This document shows, piece after piece, positions 1 to 8,585 of a DNA stretch of 64,000 nucleotides. The notes under the pieces were generated by a model. That model did no database searches, was not told the origin of the DNA, and saw only the letters and a list, made by a program, of their open reading frames with translations. Origin of the DNA: Streptosporangium pseudovulgare. GTDB taxonomy: Bacteria; Actinomycetota; Actinomycetes; Streptosporangiales; Streptosporangiaceae. The translations under genes and the position numbers were made by a program. Position 1 is the stretch's first letter. Every line of letters begins with the position of its first letter. The stretch spans positions 63,046-127,045 of the forward strand of contig NZ_BMQJ01000007.1 in NCBI RefSeq assembly GCF_014648055.1. Reading direction: 5' to 3'.

Positions 1-1
1 G

Positions 2-1156
2 TCACGGTGGCGCGAGCTCCAGAAAACCTCTCCCAGCCTCGACAATCCCTTCCTGTCGGTGGAGTTCACCCAGGCCATGGGCCGGCTGCGCGACTACGTG
101 CGGGTCGCCGTGATCGAGGACGGCGGGACCGTCGCCGGTTTCTTCCCCTACGAGCGGCACGGCCTGGGCGTCGGCAGGCCGCTGGGCGGCTTCCTGACCA
201 CCTGCCACGGGCTGATCTCCGTACCGGGTCTGCGGCTCGACTCCCGCGAGCTCCTGCGGGGCTGCGGGATCTCGGCCCTCGAGTTCGAGTACCTGGTCCC
301 GGGCCAGCCGACGTTCGCCCCGTACGAGACGGACGTGCGGCCGGCCCCGCTCATGGATCTCCGCGGCGGCTTCGACGCCTACATCGAGCAGGTGCGCGCC
401 CAGTCCGCCAAGAACTACAAGACGGTCCGCTACAAGGAGCGCAAGCTCGGCCGCGAGCAGGGCGAGATCCGCTTCGAGTACGACTCCGCCGACCCCGCGA
501 CGCTGCGCACGCTGCTCGCCTGGAAGTCCGACCAGTACCGGCGGACCGGCCGCGTGGACCGTTTCGCCCAGCCGTGGATCGTCCGGCTCGTCGAGGAGCT
601 GCACGCCCGGCCGTCGGCCGGCTTCGCCGGCGTCCTGACGATGCTCTACGCCGGTGACACTCCCGTCGCCGGGCACTTCGGCCTCCGTACGGAGACCACC
701 CTCGTCGGGTGGTTCCCCGCCTACGACCCCGAGTACGCGCGGTACTCGCCCGGGATCATGCACCACCTGCACATGGCCGAGCACGCCGCCGCGGCGGGCC
801 TTGAGCAGGTGGACATGGGCAAGGGCGGGCGCGAGTACAAGGACTGGCTCAAGACCGGCTCCGTCATGGTCGCCGAGGCGCGCGTCTCGCGGCCGTCCCC
901 CGTCGCCGCCGCCCAGTGGCTGCGCCGGGTGCCGGTGAACCGGCTCCGCGCCGTCGTGGTGGAGAACCCCACGCTGTTCCGTGCGGCCGACCGGGTGCTC
1001 AAGGGCTACGGCCGGGCGCGGTCGAGCCTCCAGTCACGCCCCGCCCCGCGGGATGCCGGCCCCGCGTCGCAGCCCGCCGCGCCGGAACGATCCGCCGCAC
1101 CGGAGCGGTCCACCGCGCCGGAACGGCCCGCCCAGGAGTCGTCGCGGACGCGCTGA
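2..1156 (+). CDS. GNAT/FemAB-like acyltransferase (CelD/BioF2-type), 5' end cut by window
   Basis: The frame is open from the first bases and already codes for typical family sequence (NPFLSVEFTQA), so the GTG at 59 is internal and the true start lies upstream. The C-terminal half carries the BioF2/CelD acetyltransferase fold: a basic KNYKTVRYKERKL helix, then GHFGLR and a GKGGREYKDWLKTG segment. Such proteins acylate sugars or amino sugars in exopolysaccharide clusters. The last ~35 residues are a repeated APERS-type low-complexity tail. It is followed after 134 bp by two glycosyltransferases and a deacetylase, which supports a role in polysaccharide decoration. The substrate is unknown. Confidence 0.85.
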   Translation, partial: SRWRELQKTSPSLDNPFLSVEFTQAMGRLRDYVRVAVIEDGGTVAGFFPYERHGLGVGRPLGGFLTTCHGLISVPGLRLDSRELLRGCGISALEFEYLVPGQPTFAPYETDVRPAPLMDLRGGFDAYIEQVRAQSAKNYKTVRYKERKLGREQGEIRFEYDSADPATLRTLLAWKSDQYRRTGRVDRFAQPWIVRLVEELHARPSAGFAGVLTMLYAGDTPVAGHFGLRTETTLVGWFPAYDPEYARYSPGIMHHLHMAEHAAAAGLEQVDMGKGGREYKDWLKTGSVMVAEARVSRPSPVAAAQWLRRVPVNRLRAVVVENPTLFRAADRVLKGYGRARSSLQSRPAPRDAGPASQPAAPERSAAPERSTAPERPAQESSRTR

Positions 1157-1290
1157 ACCTCCCGGCCCCTTTTCTCCCCTCCAGTCCCTGTCCCTGTCCC
1201 CAACGCAAGGCTCCCTCTATCGAAGTCGCGCCGTTCTCATTTCCCGAGTGAGGGCGAGCGGGCGGAAGGACCAAAGGAACATCCGTCATC

Positions 1291-2121
1291 ATGAACCCTG
1301 ACACCGTCAGACAGAACTCCAAGCAGCTCGGCGTGCTGCGCTCGGTGCCGCCCATCGAGCGCTTCACCCCCATCACCCCGCACGTGGCCGTCTCCCCGAC
1401 CGTCAGCGTCGTCGTGCCCGCGATGAACGAGGCGGAGAACCTCCCGCACGTCTTCGCCACGCTGCCTCAGTGGATCGACGAGATCGTCCTGGTGGACGGC
1501 AACTCGGTGGACGACACCGTCGCCGTGGCCCGGCGGCTGCGTCCCAACGTGAAGGTCGTCACCCAACGCGGCAAGGGCAAGGGCGACGCGCTCTCGGCGG
1601 GCTTCGCCGCGTGCACCGGCGACATCATCGTGATGATCGACGCCGACGGCTCCACCGACGGCCGCGAGATCATCCAGTTCGTGGGCGCCCTGGTCACCGG
1701 CGCCGACTTCGTCAAGGGGTCGCGCTACGCCGCCGGCGGCGGCAGCGACGACCTGACCTTCAGCCGCCGGTTCGGCAACACGGTCCTGACCACGCTGGTG
1801 AACTGGTTCTACGGCACCCGCTACACCGACCTGTGCTACGGCTACAACGCCTTCTGGGCCCGGCACCTGCCGGCCCTCGACCTCGACTGCGAGGGTTTCG
1901 AGGTCGAGACGCTGATGAACATCCGCGCCGCCAAGGCCGGGCTGCGCATCCAGGAGGTTCCCAGCCACGAGCGGTGCCGGATCCACGGCCAGAGCAACCT
2001 GCACGTCGTCCGCGACGGCCTGCGTGTGCTGCGCACCATCCTGCGCGAGCGCTACCGGCGCCCGGCCGCCGCACTGCCGGAGCCCGCGACCACCCCCGCG
2101 GCGGACCAGGGCGCGGCATAA
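1291..2121 (+). CDS. GT2 glycosyltransferase, dolichyl/polyprenyl-phosphate sugar synthase type
   Basis: 276 aa with a GT-A fold. SVVVPAMNEAENL starts the nucleotide-binding strand at about residue 36, GNSVDDT follows, and the metal-binding DAD motif (MIDADGS) lies near residues 116-118. The pattern resembles DPM1/GtrB-like enzymes that move a sugar from a nucleotide donor to a lipid phosphate on the inner membrane face. No membrane segments are present, so it is probably cytosolic or peripheral. An AAGGA ribosome site precedes the ATG. It is the first of the glycosyltransferases in the locus and is followed at 3 bp by another. Sugar specificity cannot be read from sequence. Confidence 0.88.
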   Translation: MNPDTVRQNSKQLGVLRSVPPIERFTPITPHVAVSPTVSVVVPAMNEAENLPHVFATLPQWIDEIVLVDGNSVDDTVAVARRLRPNVKVVTQRGKGKGDALSAGFAACTGDIIVMIDADGSTDGREIIQFVGALVTGADFVKGSRYAAGGGSDDLTFSRRFGNTVLTTLVNWFYGTRYTDLCYGYNAFWARHLPALDLDCEGFEVETLMNIRAAKAGLRIQEVPSHERCRIHGQSNLHVVRDGLRVLRTILRERYRRPAAALPEPATTPAADQGAA

Positions 2122-2123
2122 CC

Positions 2124-3065
2124 ATGAAGATCAGTGTCGTCATCTGCGTCTACACCGAGGAACGCTGGGAGGACATCCGGGCGGCCGTCCGGTCCGTGCA
2201 GGACCAGCGGCGCGCACCGTACGAGATCGTCCTCGTGGTCGACCACAATCCGGACCTGCATCTGAGACTCAAGCGGGAGTATCCGGACGTGGTCGTGGTG
2301 GAGAACACGCACCAGAAGGGCCTGTCCGGTGGCAAGAACACCGGCGCGGAGATCGCCACCGGCGACGTCGTGGCCTATCTGGACGACGACGCGGTGGCGG
2401 AGCCTGGCTGGCTGGAGGCTTTGGAGGAGGGCTTCCAGACCCCGTCCGTCGTGGGGGTGGGCGGGCTGACCAGGCCTCTGTGGGCCACGGGGCGCCGTCC
2501 CCGCTGGTTCCCCGAGGAGTTCGACTGGACCGTGGGCTGCACCTATCGGGGCATGCCCACGGTCCGGGCGCCGATCCGCAACGTCATGGGCGGCAACGCC
2601 GCCTTCCGCCGCGAGGTCGTCGGCGAGGTCGGCGGCTTCCACACCGGGATCGGCCGCAGCGTGCAGGGCCGCAAGAGCCGCCCGCTGGGCTGCGAGGAGA
2701 CCGAGTTCTGCATCCGCCTGTCCCAGCGGCGCCCCGGCTCGGTGATGCTGTTCGAGCCGGGGGCGGTGATCGGCCACAAGGTCCCCGTCCCCCGGATGGG
2801 CTTCGCCTACTTCCGGTCGCGCTGCTACGCCGAGGGCCTGTCCAAGGCCCTGGTCGCCTCCAGCGTCGGCACCGAGGACGGGCTGTCGAGCGAGCGCAGC
2901 TACGCGACGAAGACGCTGCCCCTGGGGGTGCTGCGCGGCGTCGGCTCGGCGCTGCGGGGCGACCTCGCCGGTCTCGGCCGGGCCACGGCGATCGTGGTCG
3001 GCCTGGTCTGGACCGCCTGGGGGTACGCCGTGGGCACCGCGCGGCTGAGGCTGGGACGGTCATGA
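2124..3065 (+). CDS. GT2 glycosyltransferase
   Basis: 313 aa, starting at the ATG three bases after the previous stop (a much longer frame upstream is only a shadow). ISVVICVYTEERW opens the GT-A fold. YLDDDAV near residue 85 is an intact DxD metal/nucleotide-sugar site, and the later GCEETEF motif near residue 188 supplies the expected catalytic acidic residues. The C-terminus is hydrophobic (about 285-305) and may attach it to the membrane. It ends in an ATGA overlap with the deacetylase, so the two are translationally coupled. Its sequence closely resembles the degenerate GT2 domain of the large protein at 8586-12308, which points to duplication within the locus. Confidence 0.88.
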   Translation: MKISVVICVYTEERWEDIRAAVRSVQDQRRAPYEIVLVVDHNPDLHLRLKREYPDVVVVENTHQKGLSGGKNTGAEIATGDVVAYLDDDAVAEPGWLEALEEGFQTPSVVGVGGLTRPLWATGRRPRWFPEEFDWTVGCTYRGMPTVRAPIRNVMGGNAAFRREVVGEVGGFHTGIGRSVQGRKSRPLGCEETEFCIRLSQRRPGSVMLFEPGAVIGHKVPVPRMGFAYFRSRCYAEGLSKALVASSVGTEDGLSSERSYATKTLPLGVLRGVGSALRGDLAGLGRATAIVVGLVWTAWGYAVGTARLRLGRS

Positions 3066-3886
3066 CCGGCGTTCCGATCCTGATGTACCACTCGGTGAGC
3101 GACACCCCGAACGACGAGACCCGGCCGCTGGCCGTCTCGCCGCGGCGCTTCGCCGAGCAGCTCGGCCTGCTGCGCGACCGGGGCTTCACCCCGATGACGC
3201 TGTCTGACCTGGTCGCGGGCGTGCACCGGACCGGGAAGCTGCCGGCCAAGCCGGTGGCGATCACCTTCGACGACGGCTACGCCGACTTCCACAGCGAGGC
3301 GCTGCCGATCCTCGACCGGTTCGGCTACCCGGCCACGGTCTTCGTGACCAGCGGCTGGATCCAGGACGCCGGCCCCGACGAGGCCGGGCGCAGGCTGGCT
3401 CCGATGCTGACCTGGAGCCAGGTCCGCGAGGCCGTCTCCTGCGGCATCGAGATCGGCGGGCACAGCCACAGCCACCCGCAGCTCGACCAGCTCCCCGACG
3501 CCGAGCTCCGCAACGAACTGCGCACCAACAGGGCCCTCCTGGAGGACCAGATCGACCGCCCGGTGGCCACGATGGCCTATCCCTACGGTTACTCCAGCGC
3601 GCGGGTGCGCCGGGAGGTGCGCCGGGCCGGGTACTGGACCGCCTGTGCGGTGGCGAACGACGCCTTCGAGGAAGGCGACGAGATGCTCACGATCCCCCGT
3701 CTGACGGTCACCGAGCGGACGTCCATGACGAAGTTCGCCAGGGCCGTCGAGGGAGAGGGGATCCCGCTGCTCTATCTGCGGGAGCGGGCCCTCACCAAGG
3801 GCTACGCGCTGGTGCGCCGCGCGCGCTACGGGTTGCGCCAAGTCTCGACGAGGGCCGCGCGGGGGCGGGTAACGGCAGGTGAGTGA
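3062..3886 (+). CDS. Polysaccharide deacetylase (NodB homology, CE4)
   Basis: 274 aa. The CE4 motifs are in order: TFDDGY (about residues 66-71, catalytic Asp plus metal Asp), the HSHSHP metal-His motif near 132, and YPYG near 173. The family removes N- or O-acetyl groups from chitin-like, peptidoglycan or exopolysaccharide chains using a divalent metal. No signal peptide is apparent, so it may act on lipid-linked precursors in the cytosol or be attached in another way. The start overlaps the previous stop (ATGA), and the next gene starts 8 bp before its stop, so it sits in a tightly coupled operon of glycan genes. Confidence 0.9.
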   Translation: MTGVPILMYHSVSDTPNDETRPLAVSPRRFAEQLGLLRDRGFTPMTLSDLVAGVHRTGKLPAKPVAITFDDGYADFHSEALPILDRFGYPATVFVTSGWIQDAGPDEAGRRLAPMLTWSQVREAVSCGIEIGGHSHSHPQLDQLPDAELRNELRTNRALLEDQIDRPVATMAYPYGYSSARVRREVRRAGYWTACAVANDAFEEGDEMLTIPRLTVTERTSMTKFARAVEGEGIPLLYLRERALTKGYALVRRARYGLRQVSTRAARGRVTAGE

Positions 3887-6023
3887 CACGAGTCTCTCCG
3901 GCGGGACGACGGGGACCCGGGCGACGCGGGGCGGACCGCTGAAGAACCTCTGGAGCCGTCTTCCCAAGGACCTCAACGACCCCCTGCTGCGCAACGCCTA
4001 CTCGCTGATCGTCAACGCGGGCGCCGCGGGCGCCCTGGGGCTCGCCTACTGGACGGTGGCCGCGCGGTTCTACGACGAGGGCGACTACGGCCGTTCCTTC
4101 GCGCTCATCGCCGCGATGCGCCTGCTCGCCGCGATGACCGCGTTCGGGTTCGTCGGCGCGCTGACCCGGTTCCTGCCCGAGGGCGGGCGGGCGACCGGGC
4201 GGCTCGTCGGCGCCGCCTACCTCGTGGGCGGCGGCGCGGCCGCCCTGGCCACCGGCTTCTTCCTGGCCACGCTCGACCAGTGGGGTTCCAACTACGGGAG
4301 CCTGCACGGGATCGGCACGGCCGGGTGGTTCCTGCTCTCGGTCGTCCTGTGGTCGGTCTTCACCCTCCAGGACGTGGTGCTCACCACGCTGGGCAAGGCC
4401 ACCTGGGTGCCGCTGATCGGGGTGGGCGTCGGAATCGCCAAGATCGTCCTGGTGGCGGTGCTGGCCCCGGTCTTCCCCGGCACCGGGATCTTCCTGGCCT
4501 GGACGATCCCGGTGGCGTTCACCGTCGTGCCGATCAGCATCGCGATCTTCGGCAGGCTGTCCCCGCTGGCCGCCGCCCGGGGCGCCCACCGCGCCCCGCC
4601 CCGCCCGCGCCGCATCGGCCGCTTCCTCGCCGGGGACTTCCCCGGCACGCTGCTCACCCTCATCAGCGTCTATCTCATGCCGGTGATCGTGTCCGGCGGC
4701 GTCGACGCGGAGATGGCCGGATACTACGGCGCGGCCGTCACGCTCGTCGGCGTCTTCGACATGCTCGCCCTCAACATGGCCATCTCGCTGACCATCGAGG
4801 GCTCCGGCGACCCCTCGCTGCTGGCCGGCAAGTGCCGGCTCGCGCTGCGGCGGACCCTGATGCTGCTGGTCCCGGTGGTCACCGTGACCGCGCTGAGCGC
4901 GCCGCTCGTCCTGCGCCTGGGCTGGGGCGCCGCCTACGCCGAGCACGGGGCGGCGGTGATGCGGCTGCTGGCCCTCGCGTGCCTGCCGCACGCGGTGATC
5001 GAGATCTACCTCGGTGTGCTCCGCGCGCGCAGCCGGGTGCGGACGCTCCTGATGCTCCAGGCGCTCCTGTGCGTCCTGGTCGTGGGCCTGTCGTTCGTCT
5101 TCTTCCGGCTCTACGGCATCACCGGCGTGGGCGTCGGCACGCTGACCGCCCAGCTGGTCGTGGTGGCCATCGTCGCGCCCGGCCTGGTCTCCGTGCTGCG
5201 CGCGGCGCCGCGGGCCCCGGCCGCGGAGGCCGAGCTCTCGCCGGACGAGACCCCGACCCTGGTCATGATGATCGTGGACGCCCAGCCCACCGTGGCGACC
5301 GTCGCGTCGGCCGCCCACGACCCGGGCCGGGCCTCCGGGCGGGAGGCGGCGCCCGCGCGGCCCCGCGTGCCCCTGGTGGTGCGGGCCAGGGCCTGGCTGC
5401 CGCCGCTGATCACCGCCGAGGGGCTGGCCGTGGCCGCGCTCGCCGCCCTGTCCGGCGGCGCCCTGTCGTTCCCGTCCACCGCCGCGGCCGTCGCGGCCGC
5501 CGGTCTGGTGGTCGTCGCCTTCGCCGCCGAGCTGCTGATGAACCGCCGCCACCCGGTGCTGTGGACGCAGCTCGTCGCGGTCGCGGTGTGCCTGAACGCC
5601 ACCGCGGCGCAGGCCGGTCCGGCCGCGGAGCTCGCCGGCCGGGTGACGCGCATCATGGCCACCGGCGAGGCCACGGGCGGCGACCTGCTGCTGGCCCTGC
5701 CGGCCTTCCTGGCGCGCGCCATGGGCCTGGCCGACCCCACCTGGCTGCTGGCGTGGGCGCCGGCCGCCTTCGCCGTGGCCGCGCTGGCTCCGGCCGCGCT
5801 GGCCGTACGGACGATCCGTCCCGGCGGGCGGCTGCGCTGGCCCGCGGTGATGCTGGTGACGATCGTCTTCCGGCTCGTCTCGGCGGGGTCCCCGCAGGTG
5901 GCCCTGGCCGTCCTGCTCGGCCTGTGCGTCGCCGCGCTGGCACTGGTGCCGGCGCGCAGGACCCGGCGCGGGCCCGAGCCGGCCGTCTCCACGACGGACG
6001 AGACCCTGAGAACGGCGGCCTGA
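3879..6023 (+). CDS. Polysaccharide flippase (Wzx/MviN-like) with extra C-terminal membrane domain
   Basis: 714 aa from a GTG start that overlaps the deacetylase by 8 bp. Residues about 40-440 form a run of some 12-14 hydrophobic segments typical of Wzx/MviN lipid-linked oligosaccharide flippases, including an early TRFLPEGGRA loop. A charged and proline-rich linker (about 445-500) leads to a second hydrophobic block (about 505-690) with several further spans, which ordinary Wzx proteins of about 420-500 aa lack. It presumably moves the undecaprenyl-linked repeat unit across the membrane. The role of the extra C-terminal domain is unknown; it may couple export to polymerisation. Confidence 0.82.
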   Translation: MSDTSLSGGTTGTRATRGGPLKNLWSRLPKDLNDPLLRNAYSLIVNAGAAGALGLAYWTVAARFYDEGDYGRSFALIAAMRLLAAMTAFGFVGALTRFLPEGGRATGRLVGAAYLVGGGAAALATGFFLATLDQWGSNYGSLHGIGTAGWFLLSVVLWSVFTLQDVVLTTLGKATWVPLIGVGVGIAKIVLVAVLAPVFPGTGIFLAWTIPVAFTVVPISIAIFGRLSPLAAARGAHRAPPRPRRIGRFLAGDFPGTLLTLISVYLMPVIVSGGVDAEMAGYYGAAVTLVGVFDMLALNMAISLTIEGSGDPSLLAGKCRLALRRTLMLLVPVVTVTALSAPLVLRLGWGAAYAEHGAAVMRLLALACLPHAVIEIYLGVLRARSRVRTLLMLQALLCVLVVGLSFVFFRLYGITGVGVGTLTAQLVVVAIVAPGLVSVLRAAPRAPAAEAELSPDETPTLVMMIVDAQPTVATVASAAHDPGRASGREAAPARPRVPLVVRARAWLPPLITAEGLAVAALAALSGGALSFPSTAAAVAAAGLVVVAFAAELLMNRRHPVLWTQLVAVAVCLNATAAQAGPAAELAGRVTRIMATGEATGGDLLLALPAFLARAMGLADPTWLLAWAPAAFAVAALAPAALAVRTIRPGGRLRWPAVMLVTIVFRLVSAGSPQVALAVLLGLCVAALALVPARRTRRGPEPAVSTTDETLRTAA

Positions 6024-6095
6024 ACGGCCTAGACTGCCGCCGCGGGGCTCGACCTGCGTCCCCCCACAGCTCAAGCTCCATCGAAAGGACCCATC

Positions 6096-7004
6096 GTGAA
6101 CGACTGGCCGGCGGTCACCGCAGTCATTCCCACCCGCAACCGCCCGGACATGCTCCGGGAGACGATCGGCTCGATCCTCGGCCAGGACTACCCGGGCGAC
6201 GTGACCTGCATCGCGGTGTTCGACCAGAGCGACCCGGACGAGTCGTTCGTGTCCGACACCCCGGGACGCCGCGTACTGGTCACCCCGAACAAGCGGCAGC
6301 CGGGGATCGCCGGGGCCCGCAACACCGGCAGTCTCATGGCCGACGGCGAGCTGGTCGCCTTCTGCGACGACACCGACCTGTGGCTGCCGCACAAGCTCCG
6401 CGCCCAGGTGGCCGCGCTCGGCGACGGGCACTTCGTGACGTGCGGGGTCGAGCTGTTCAACGACCGCGTCTCCTACCCCAGGTCGATCCCCCTGACGTCG
6501 GTGACCCTGCGCGACCTGCTGAACAAGCAGCTCCCCACGATGCACCCCTCGACCTACCTGATGCGGCGCGAGGCGCTGGTGAACGGCTTCGGGCTGGTCA
6601 GCGAGGAACTGCCCGGCGGCTACGGCGAGGACTACGAGCTGCTGCTCCGCGCCGCCAAGATGGGGCCGATCGCCAACCTCACCGAGGTCGCGGTGCGGCT
6701 GCGGATGCACAACTCCTCCTATTTCTCCATCGTCGACACCAGCGCGACCATCTCCGAGGCACTGCGCTGGATGCTGGACCGGTATCCGGAGTTCTCCGGG
6801 GCGGGCGGCTACGCGCAGCTCGCCGGGAAGATCGCTTTCGCCGAGGCGTCCCTGGGCCACTCGTCGCAGGCGCTGCGCTGGATCGGCCGCACCGTCCGCA
6901 AGCGTCCCTGGGAGCCGCGCGCCTACCTCGCGCTGGCCGTGACCGCCGGGGTGCCCGCCGACGCGATCGTGAGCCGGCTGCAGCGGATCGGCCGCGGCAT
7001 CTGA
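6096..7004 (+). CDS. GT2 glycosyltransferase
   Basis: 302 aa, GTG start with GAAAGGA about 10 bp upstream. TAVIPTRNRPDML starts the GT-A fold. The metal site reads FCDDTDLW near residue 90, and GGYGEDYELLLRAAK near 175 matches the ED catalytic motif of the family. There are no membrane spans. It follows the flippase by 72 bp and is followed by a strong hairpin at 7006-7038, so it probably closes the first transcription unit of the glycan locus. Donor and acceptor sugars are not known. Confidence 0.87.
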   Translation: MNDWPAVTAVIPTRNRPDMLRETIGSILGQDYPGDVTCIAVFDQSDPDESFVSDTPGRRVLVTPNKRQPGIAGARNTGSLMADGELVAFCDDTDLWLPHKLRAQVAALGDGHFVTCGVELFNDRVSYPRSIPLTSVTLRDLLNKQLPTMHPSTYLMRREALVNGFGLVSEELPGGYGEDYELLLRAAKMGPIANLTEVAVRLRMHNSSYFSIVDTSATISEALRWMLDRYPEFSGAGGYAQLAGKIAFAEASLGHSSQALRWIGRTVRKRPWEPRAYLALAVTAGVPADAIVSRLQRIGRGI

Positions 7005-7005
7005 C

Positions 7006-7038
7006 GGACGCGGGTCCCGCGACGGCGGGCCCGCGTCC
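7006..7038 (+). terminator. GC-rich hairpin terminator after GT2 gene
   Basis: GGACGCGGGTCCCGC is followed by GACG and then an almost exact complement ending CCCGCGTCC (one base shorter). It starts two bases after the stop of the glycosyltransferase. No T-tract is present, as is common in high-GC actinomycetes. Confidence 0.55.
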
Positions 7039-7158
7039 GCGGTGAGACCGGAGCACCCGCCCCGGCGAAATCCAGCGGAATCCATGGGTCCACGGATTCA
7101 CAGGAAACCGTAAGAAACGGCCGGAACGGCGATCACCTGCGGCTAAGCACGTTTCCTT

Positions 7159-7185
7159 ATGCTCGCCATAACAACGGACGAGCAT
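7159..7185. promoter_or_regulatory. Inverted repeat ahead of the GH26-like gene
   Basis: ATGCTCG and CGAGCAT are a perfect 7-bp inverted repeat around 13 bp. They lie in the only AT-rich part (about 7150-7215, including an ATAAAAATCAATTAAAA run) of the 280-bp gap before the hydrolase gene. The gap probably holds a separate promoter; this repeat is a candidate operator. No known regulator is assigned. Confidence 0.35.
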
Positions 7186-7284
7186 GATCTCATATAAAAA
7201 TCAATTAAAACTCGAACGACCCGGAAAGCCGCGCTCTATGTTGATCATCACCGGTCCACCGGCCTCACCCACTCGGACGGATTC

Positions 7285-8412
7285 ATGATCCAGCCTGGAA
7301 ACAGAAAGCGCGCCGGAGCCGCGGCGAAGTCCCCGGCCTCACGGTGGCTGCTCGCCACCCTGGCCGTCGTCCTCGTGGTCGCGGCGGGCGTCTACGCGCT
7401 CGTCTCCAGGGGCGGCGGGAGCAACGAGGCCGCCGCGCCCCCTCCTCCCCCGACGGTCCCCGGGGAGAGCACCCCGCCCGCCTCGTGCGCCCCCACCGAC
7501 AAGCTCGTGCCGCCCTGCGGGGCCTGGTGGGGCATGCACGTGCCGGTGTCCAGCGACGCCGAGCTCGTCTCCGGCGTGGAGGGCATCGAGAAGCAGATCG
7601 GCCGCAAGCTGGACGTCACTATCAGCTACCACGACATGTCCGACAGTGAGGCGGGGCGGTTCTTCCGGGACGGCGAGGTCGCGCTGAGCTCCGACCGCAT
7701 CACGTTCCTCGGCTGGGAGTCGTCGATCTGGAGCGACAACCTCGACATCCCCTGGCGGGAGATCGCGGCCGGATATTACGACCAGGCCATCACCGACCAG
7801 GCCGCCCGGGTCAAGGCGTACGGCAAGCCCGTCCTCGTGGGCTTCGACGGCGAGAAGGACCGCGACGAGACCGGCCAGGACCCGAAGGACTACATCGCGG
7901 CCTACAAGCGCATCGTCGACGGCTTCCGCCGGGAGGGCGCGACCAACGCCGTCTGGGTCTGGGGCGTCACCGGCTACTACCCGTTCCGCGACCGGTGGAA
8001 GGCGTACTACCCGGGCGACGAGTACGTCGACTGGATCAGCTACGACCCCTACAACTTCGCCTCCTGCCGCAACGCCTCCTGGCAGAACTTCGAGGAGACC
8101 GTGAGGCCGACCTACGACTGGTTCCAGGAGAACGGCTTCGCGGGCAAGCCGATGATGCTGGCCGAGTACGGCACCGAGAGCGACAAGGGCGACTCCTCGG
8201 CGCGGGCCGACTGGTACCGCGACATTCCGAATGTGGCGAAGACCATGCCCAACCTCAAGGCGTTCATCCAGTGGAACAACGTCGACGGCGACTCCTGTGA
8301 CTTCCGGCTGACCGGTTCCGGCGTCATGGAGGCGTTCGCCGAGGCCGGCCGGGACCCCTACTTCAAGCAGCCGGGCGCGGCCCAGGGCGACGCGGCGCAG
8401 GCCACGGGCTGA
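7285..8412 (+). CDS. Membrane-anchored GH26-like glycoside hydrolase
   Basis: 375 aa. One hydrophobic segment (about residues 21-41) after a basic start acts as signal anchor or signal peptide. A proline-rich linker follows (about 48-65), then a TIM-barrel domain like GH26 beta-mannanases. The likely acid/base Glu is in GFDGEKD near residue 189, and the likely nucleophile is in MLAEYGTE near residue 293. W/Y-rich strands such as WVWGVTGYYP fit a sugar-binding cleft. GH26 and related enzymes cut beta-mannan or mixed glucans. Its place inside a synthesis locus suggests trimming or editing of the exported polymer. The acid/base region is not the standard HE form, so GH26 is the best match rather than certain. 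Confidence 0.75.
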   Translation: MIQPGNRKRAGAAAKSPASRWLLATLAVVLVVAAGVYALVSRGGGSNEAAAPPPPPTVPGESTPPASCAPTDKLVPPCGAWWGMHVPVSSDAELVSGVEGIEKQIGRKLDVTISYHDMSDSEAGRFFRDGEVALSSDRITFLGWESSIWSDNLDIPWREIAAGYYDQAITDQAARVKAYGKPVLVGFDGEKDRDETGQDPKDYIAAYKRIVDGFRREGATNAVWVWGVTGYYPFRDRWKAYYPGDEYVDWISYDPYNFASCRNASWQNFEETVRPTYDWFQENGFAGKPMMLAEYGTESDKGDSSARADWYRDIPNVAKTMPNLKAFIQWNNVDGDSCDFRLTGSGVMEAFAEAGRDPYFKQPGAAQGDAAQATG

Positions 8413-8585
8413 GCGACGGCATACCCGCCGTCCGGGTCGTCCCCGGGCGGCGATATGCCGGGAACGGGGTGGATCCCGGCGGAACACGCCAGACGGGAGT
8501 CCCGGCCGACACGCACGGAGAAGAATCCGCGCGGAGTAAAGTCGTGGTCTGGCATTGGCATGGCGGGGACCGGGAAAGGGCGAGC

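Noticed and set aside
3792-7085. Very long open frame on the - strand (about 1097 codons) opposite the flippase and GT2 genes
   Set aside because: It is antisense to genes with clear families, its product is Gly/Arg/His/Gln-rich low complexity, and it follows from high GC at third positions.
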